Origin: Candidatus Sulfotelmatobacter sp.
Lineage (GTDB): Bacteria; Acidobacteriota; Terriglobia; Terriglobales; Acidobacteriaceae
DNA: 10,221 bases
Reading direction: 5' to 3'
Assembly (NCBI GenBank): GCA_030045935.1
Contig: JASIEN010000336.1
Location: 1-10,221, forward strand
The notes below the pieces were generated by a model. The model had not been told where the DNA came from. It worked only from the letters and a program-made list of their open reading frames with translations, and did not search any database. The translations under genes and the position numbers were made by a program. Within the stretch, counting starts at the first letter, position 1. Every line of letters begins with the position of its first letter. Of this stretch, positions 7,040 through 10,221 are shown piece after piece.

Positions 7040-7507
7040 TTAACCGTAGGTGACCGTGGTGCTCTGTCCGACCTCGATAATGTAACCATCGGGATCACGG
7101 ATGTAGCACCGAATCTCGCCGTATTTGGGAATCGGCTCCGTGATGAACTCGGCTCCTCGACTTTTCCATAATTCATAGCAGGCGTAAATATCCGCCACGC
7201 GGAGATTCATAAAGCTGTTGATGTGATTCGGATCGGGGACGCTAAGGGTTACCGTCGGCTTATCCGGGGTCGGGCCGCCCCCAACGTTCAGAATCATCCA
7301 GATATTCGCAAGCTGAAGGTAGGCAGGCGCGTTGCCGTCCCCCAGGCTCAGAATGCGAGCCCCGAAGACCTTTTCGTAGTAGCGAGCCGATCGCTCGATG
7401 TTGGTGACGGTGAGAAACTGCGCGATGCTGATCCCCTCCCGCGGGGGCATCTCATAGCTCTTTTGTTCGATTTGTACGCTGCTCACATCGGTTTGTAAGA
7501 TGGTCAT
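7040..7507 (-). CDS. VOC-superfamily (glyoxalase/bleomycin-resistance fold) protein
   Basis: The 155-residue protein has the paired beta-alpha-beta-beta-beta modules of the vicinal oxygen chelate fold. Module 1 begins at about residue 27 (ISIAQFLTVTNIERSARYYEKVFGARIL). Module 2 begins at about 96 (INSFMNLRVADIYACYELWKS) and ends in the characteristic YIRDPDGYIIEVGQ, where E145 is the likely metal ligand. The family covers glyoxalases, dioxygenases and antibiotic-binding proteins, so substrate is undetermined. The frame is open to 7543, but ATG 7507 is preferred because GGAGGA stands three bases before it and the extra residues (MWPNCGQFGGGI) look unlike coding sequence. It is intact and ends in TAA. 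A promoter-like pair lies just upstream. It is upstream of the cupin on the same strand but 372 bases away, so cotranscription is uncertain. Confidence 0.88.
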   Translation of the reverse strand: MTILQTDVSSVQIEQKSYEMPPREGISIAQFLTVTNIERSARYYEKVFGARILSLGDGNAPAYLQLANIWMILNVGGGPTPDKPTVTLSVPDPNHINSFMNLRVADIYACYELWKSRGAEFITEPIPKYGEIRCYIRDPDGYIIEVGQSTTVTYG

Positions 7508-7531
7508 AATTCCTCCGCCAAACTGCCCGCA

Positions 7532-7560
7532 ATTAGGCCACAAGCACGAGTGTGAATCAA
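7532..7560 (-). promoter_or_regulatory. Possible promoter of the VOC gene
   Basis: On the minus strand TTGATT (7560-7555) and CCTAAT (7537-7532) are 17 bases apart, each matching four of six consensus positions. A transcript would start near 7525 and carry a short leader containing GGAGGA. Inspection only. Confidence 0.35.
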
Positions 7561-7780
7561 TTGGACCAACGTATCGATCAATACCAAAACATCAGTTGGA
7601 TATTCAGGGACGGGGGAGGCGGGTTCATCCGGCAAGGAAACTATCCGTTCACTTCGATGCCTCCAGGGCCGATGCAGCATGATCTCGGCAAAAGACCAAC
7701 ACCAAGGTAGAATTGACGCCCCCTGCGGACAGGCACATGCTTCGTTCGTGCGTCGCCAGAATGAAATTGATCGCGTCGAA

Positions 7781-7876
7781 CATCCTCTTGTGTCAATCGT
7801 CGATGACGACGAATCTGTGCGTGAGTCGCTGCCCGACCTGTTTGGGGAATCCTGCTTTGCGACTCGTCTGCAATGA
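7781..7876 (+). pseudogene. Relic of a FixJ/NtrC-type response-regulator receiver domain
   Basis: The frame reads HPLVSIVDDDESVRESLPDL, then FGESCFATRLQ and a TGA at 7874-7876. This matches the first strand and helix of a receiver domain: VSIVDDDESVRESL contains the acidic pocket and the typical FixJ-type continuation. The phosphoacceptor aspartate strand, the switch residues and any output domain are missing. In another frame just after, a short DSSAMNEL resembles the next receiver segment (SSAEEFL), hinting at a small deletion. The 5' limit is unclear: the frame is open back to about 7679 with nothing recognisable. It is probably nonfunctional remains of a gene that once stood here. Chance resemblance is possible given only about 30 residues. 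Confidence 0.55.
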
Positions 7877-7933
7877 ACGAACTTTGTGATTTTGGAGATC
7901 GGTACACCACGTTCTCCGATGAAGGGATGAAAG

Positions 7934-8407
7934 ATGGATTGGAAACGGTTGGTCCAGTTTGCGCTGTCGGGTAGCAGTGATTTGGAACAATATGCCATCC
8001 TGCTGGTACGCGTATCGATCGGGTTGTTCTTTGCCATCTCCGGGGCAAACAAATTGTTTGTCGCCGGTGGCACGAAACCTGTTTACGAGACGCTGGTTAA
8101 GGCCAAAGTCCCGTTTCCCCGTCAGACGGCTTATTTCGTGGCGGGTGTCGAGTTCGTTTGCGGGTCCTTGCTGACTGTGGGGTTTCTCTCGAGCCCGGCC
8201 AGCGCAGCTTTACTGATCGATATGACTGTGGCCACCTTCACCAACGCGGTTGACACTTTGCCTAAAGGACTTCCGCCTCTTAACTGGCTCGACGATTTCC
8301 TCTACCTTCCGGAAGTCCTGTACATGCTCTTCTTTGTCTGGCTGATCTGCTCCGGTCCGGGAAAGTTCAGTGTCGATTACTGGCTCGTCGGCAAGTTGTG
8401 GACTTGA
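7934..8407 (+). CDS. DoxX-family integral membrane protein
   Basis: The 157-residue protein has four predicted membrane segments at about 20-38, 65-84, 88-106 and 122-140. Family hallmarks are LLVRVSIGLFFAISGANKLF in TM1 (R-x4-G and S-G-x-x-K), the G-x-E-x-x-C/G-x-L region in TM2, and the C-terminal GPGKFSVDYWL, close to the GPG-x-S-x-D of DoxX proteins. Members are linked to redox and sulfur stress in several bacteria; a specific role here cannot be stated. ATG 7934 has a modest purine-rich site (AAGGGATGAAAG) upstream and gives a normal N-terminus. The gene stands alone between the receiver relic and the rpmH promoter. Confidence 0.9.
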   Translation: MDWKRLVQFALSGSSDLEQYAILLVRVSIGLFFAISGANKLFVAGGTKPVYETLVKAKVPFPRQTAYFVAGVEFVCGSLLTVGFLSSPASAALLIDMTVATFTNAVDTLPKGLPPLNWLDDFLYLPEVLYMLFFVWLICSGPGKFSVDYWLVGKLWT

Positions 8408-8484
8408 TCGATCGACGAAGCAGCTCGTTGCTCAATAAGAGGTTCATGGTCCAGACCTGAGGCGATACCTCTACTCGCATCTCT

Positions 8485-8514
8485 TTGCCCTTCAACCTTC
8501 CACTCATTTATACT
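8485..8514 (+). promoter_or_regulatory. Predicted promoter of the rpmH operon
   Basis: TTGCCC (8485-8490) and TATACT (8509-8514) are 18 bases apart, matching four and five of six consensus bases. Transcription would begin near 8521, about 42 bases before the rpmH ATG. It lies just upstream of the conserved rpmH-rnpA-yidD-yidC cluster, where a promoter is expected. Confidence 0.55.
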
Positions 8515-8562
8515 CACTGTTTGCCCATACACCGTCGAGGAAACTAGGAGCAGCTATCTTTC

Positions 8563-8718
8563 ATGCCCAAGCGTACATTCCAACCCAACCGGCGCAAGCG
8601 GAGCAAAAAGCATGGCTTTCGCGTGCGCATGAAAACCCAGGGCGGCCAGTAAGTGCTTTCCCGCCGCCGCGCCAAGGGGCGCAAACGGGTTTCGGTGAAG
8701 CCCGGCTTCCGCGAGTAG
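8563..8718 (+). CDS. rpmH: 50S ribosomal protein L34, interrupted by an in-frame TAA
   Basis: L34 is a small basic protein of the large ribosomal subunit. From ATG 8563 the frame reads MPKRTFQPNRRKRSKKHGFR and on to MKTQGGQ (29 codons), then TAA at 8650-8652. It continues without a shift as VLSRRRAKGRKRVSVKPGFR-E to TAG 8716. Both halves match L34 closely. The stop replaces the residue before VL; in E. coli this is Q in GRQVLARRRAKGR, so one C-to-T change from CAA would explain it. A GTG (8653) directly follows the TAA. AGGAG lies 12 bases before ATG, a little far. Because L34 is usually present in bacteria, a sequencing error, a second rpmH copy, readthrough or restart at GTG are all possible. 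It is first in the cluster with rnpA, yidD and yidC. Confidence 0.9.
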
Positions 8719-8741
8719 CAGTTCCGAGGTTGCTCATTTCC

Positions 8742-9275
8742 ATGCTCGAAACCTTTTCTTCCCGGCCTGTGCCGGAGGGGATGACGGCGAATGCGATGAT
8801 GGAGTCGTTGCCTGATGCCGCCATGCCGCCGAAAAACACGGCGCGATTTCCCAGGACGGCGCGGCTTCTGCGTCATGCCGACTTTGAGCGTGTTTACAAA
8901 GAAGGACGGCGGCATTTTTCGGGACTAATGACGGTGTTTTACCTGTCGCGCTCGGAAGAAGCGGGCTTTGAAACTCGGACCTTGGCTTCCGCGCCACACG
9001 GCATGCGCGTGGGCTTCACCGTTGGCCGTGCCTTGGGCGGGGCCGTGCAGCGCAACCGCATGAAGCGACGCTTGCGCGAGGCGGTCCGCGTTTCGCTGCG
9101 TGCCGGCAATCCTGCGGTTGACGTCGTCATTAATCCGAAGAAGGCCGTATTGCACGCCGATTTTGCAGATGTCTTGAACGAAGTGCAGCGTGCCTTCAGC
9201 AAGATTGAACAGGAATTTCTGAAGAATGCGAATCGGGCCGGAAGAAAGTCCGGCCCATCCGGACAAAGTTCGTAG
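8742..9275 (+). CDS. rnpA: Ribonuclease P protein component
   Basis: RnpA is the protein subunit of RNase P, which binds the catalytic RNA and helps trim the 5' leader of precursor tRNAs. The core begins at about residue 35 (ARFPRTARLLRHADFERVYKEG). It carries the central strand RVGFTVGR (89-96) and the signature QRNRMKRRLREAVR (103-116, with R-N-R for RNA binding), then DVVINPKKAV. At 177 residues it is longer than the usual 110-130 because of an N-terminal extension of about 34 residues and a basic tail. I chose ATG 8742, with GAGG 12 bases upstream. TTG 8730, or ATG 8781 or 8823, are alternatives in the same frame, and the N-terminal part may not be translated. It starts 23 bases after the rpmH TAG, so it is probably in one operon. 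Confidence 0.96.
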   Translation: MLETFSSRPVPEGMTANAMMESLPDAAMPPKNTARFPRTARLLRHADFERVYKEGRRHFSGLMTVFYLSRSEEAGFETRTLASAPHGMRVGFTVGRALGGAVQRNRMKRRLREAVRVSLRAGNPAVDVVINPKKAVLHADFADVLNEVQRAFSKIEQEFLKNANRAGRKSGPSGQSS

Positions 9276-9287
9276 ATCGAGCCGCCT

Positions 9288-9539
9288 TTGAAACAGCTGC
9301 CAAAATTCGTCGTGCTGCGACTGCTGAAACTTTACAAGTTCATGGTTTCACCCGCACTGCCGGCAGCCTGTAGGTACGTGCCGACCTGTTCGGAATACGC
9401 GATCGAAGCGGTCGAGCGCTACGGCGCGTTGCGTGGCGGATGGATATCAGTGAGACGTATTCTGCGCTGTCATCCACTCGCCGGATCAGGATACGACCCG
9501 GTGGTGAAGCACACATCGACCCGCGAGTTCATCAGGTAA
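9288..9539 (+). CDS. yidD: Membrane protein insertion efficiency factor YidD
   Basis: YidD is a small membrane-associated protein thought to aid YidC in inserting inner-membrane proteins. The 83-residue product has an amphipathic N-terminus (KFVVLRLLKLYKFMVSPAL), then CRYVPTCSEYAIEAVERYG with C28 and C34. RRILRCHP (C61) and GSGYDPV complete the family set. Length is in the normal range of 70-90. It starts at TTG 9288; no in-frame ATG lies early enough, since the first (M19) would remove the amphipathic segment. No strong ribosome site is visible. It starts 12 bases after the rnpA stop and ends four bases before yidC, which suggests coupled translation. Confidence 0.95.
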   Translation: MKQLPKFVVLRLLKLYKFMVSPALPAACRYVPTCSEYAIEAVERYGALRGGWISVRRILRCHPLAGSGYDPVVKHTSTREFIR

Positions 9540-9543
9540 GACA

Positions 9544-10221
9544 TTGGCCGAATACCAAAATCCTCAGCAGGAACCAGGCGGCGAGCGCAAGCTGTTGCTG
9601 GTTCTCGTGCTGACCTTCTTGGGCTTTATTGTGTTTCAGGCGCTGACCAGGAAGTACCTGCCCCAGCCCCCTGCTCAAACAACCCAGAACCAGCCTTCGA
9701 CCGTGCAGCCGGCGCCCGCTGTACCCAGTCCAAGCCCGGCGCCGCCGACTCAAGCGGCGGCGCTTCCGGCAAATAACCTCCTCAAACAGGCCACTGCGAA
9801 GACCGAAACCGTTGTTGAGAACGATCTCTATCGCATCACGTTCAGCAACCAGGGCGCGCAGGTTACCTCATGGATTCTCAAGAAGTTCGACAATGACGAG
9901 CAAAACGGACCGCTGGATCTCGTCAATTCAGCAGCGGCTCAGAAGTTCGGTTATCCACTTTCGCTTTACACCTACGACGAAAATCTGCACAACCGGCTGA
10001 ACTCTGCGATGTATGTGGCATCCGCCGAGGGGCATCTCAGCGCCCCAGCTACGCTCACCTTTGAGTATGCCGATCAGGACTTGGTGGTACGTAAGACGTT
10101 CCGGTTTGATCACACGTATGTATTGAATGTTGATGTCTCTGTTGTTTACAAAGGTAGCCAGATTTTCGCCGCGCCCGCGTGGCCGTCAGGTTTCGGAGAC
10201 CAGACTACCCCGGCCTCTTAC
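9544..10221 (+). CDS. yidC: Membrane protein insertase YidC, N-terminal part (runs off the window)
   Basis: YidC inserts and folds inner-membrane proteins, alone or with SecYEG. The frame reads from TTG 9544 for 226 codons without a stop to the window edge. The first residues AEYQNPQQEPGGERK are followed by membrane segment 1 (LLLVLVLTFLGFIVFQAL, about 17-34). A long Pro/Ala/Gln linker (about 39-75) leads to the start of the large periplasmic P1 domain (from about residue 84: TVVENDLYRITFSNQGAQV, then WILKKF). That layout is typical of Gram-negative YidC. TTG is chosen because AGGTAAG stands shortly before it and no ATG lies in this region. The catalytic membrane core is beyond the window. 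Confidence 0.96.
   Translation, partial: MAEYQNPQQEPGGERKLLLVLVLTFLGFIVFQALTRKYLPQPPAQTTQNQPSTVQPAPAVPSPSPAPPTQAAALPANNLLKQATAKTETVVENDLYRITFSNQGAQVTSWILKKFDNDEQNGPLDLVNSAAAQKFGYPLSLYTYDENLHNRLNSAMYVASAEGHLSAPATLTFEYADQDLVVRKTFRFDHTYVLNVDVSVVYKGSQIFAAPAWPSGFGDQTTPASY

Larger units (their letters stand above)
7508..7933. other. Divergent intergenic region between VOC and doxX genes
   Basis: This is the point where minus-strand genes give way to plus-strand genes. Its 426 bases contain the possible VOC promoter and a relic of a receiver domain near the right end. TGTGAATCA (7551-7559) is one base from the reverse DnaA-box pattern, a single unconvincing match. No AT-rich core like that next to dnaA is visible. 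No promoter for the DoxX gene could be identified. Confidence 0.4.

Noticed and set aside
6687..7043. Plus-strand open frame of 118 codons between the VOC and cupin genes
   Set aside because: No recognisable domain, no good ribosome site, overlaps the cupin ribosome site on the other strand; looks like noncoding sequence.
7504..8073. Minus-strand open frame of 189 codons
   Set aside because: Overlaps the start of the DoxX gene and the receiver relic on the opposite strand; product composition is not protein-like.
8410..8480. Terminator after the DoxX gene (AGGT...ACCT and TCGATCGA)
   Set aside because: Stems are only four bases and there is no T run.
8563..8718. Genetic-code change (TAA as sense) to explain rpmH
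   Set aside because: TAA ends several other genes in the window at their expected lengths, and no other internal TAA occurs in a conserved gene.

Overview
The window looks like the replication-origin neighbourhood of an Acidobacteriota chromosome (probably Terriglobia or a relative). The lineage call is an inference. It rests on the DnaA C-terminus (YPRQIAMYLAK and GGKHHTTVLHS), the short secreted protein with a G-V-Y-x-N-x-x-F-G-F module at the left edge, the extended N-terminus of RnpA, and the moderately high GC content. No tRNA, rRNA, IS element or CRISPR array was seen.

Left arm, minus strand, read from right to left: dnaA (5905 to 4529); dnaN (4231 to 3083); two overlapping genes of uncertain function whose composition recalls phage replication organiser and helicase-loader pairs (2940 to 1879 and 1970 to 1062); mscL with a C-terminal zinc ribbon (924 to 505); and the start of a secreted protein that runs off the window (469 to 1). 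Right arm, plus strand: rpmH, rnpA, yidD and the start of yidC (8563 to 10221). This is the classical cluster for ribosomal protein L34, the RNase P protein and membrane insertion. The two arms diverge, as expected for genes co-oriented with replication away from an origin between them.

The dnaA-rpmH junction is not compact. It holds about 2.65 kb of accessory material: a cupin gene with a frameshift (6667 to 6336, minus), an intact VOC/glyoxalase-fold gene (7507 to 7040, minus), a short relic of a FixJ-type receiver domain (about 7781 to 7876, plus) and a DoxX-family membrane protein (7934 to 8407, plus). The AT-rich dnaA leader (5906 to 6335), with GAATTTTT repeats and a perfect 9-bp inverted repeat, is my best candidate for part of oriC. 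No convincing DnaA-box cluster is visible, so this is tentative.

The most striking observation is that rpmH, normally essential, has an in-frame TAA at codon 30 (8650-8652), with the rest of L34 intact behind it and a GTG codon directly after the stop. It may be a sequencing error, a true nonsense mutation, readthrough, or a split L34. Other points worth a look are the one-base deletion in the cupin gene, the tandem duplication in the gene downstream of dnaN, and the 12-bp palindrome that contains the dnaA start codon.
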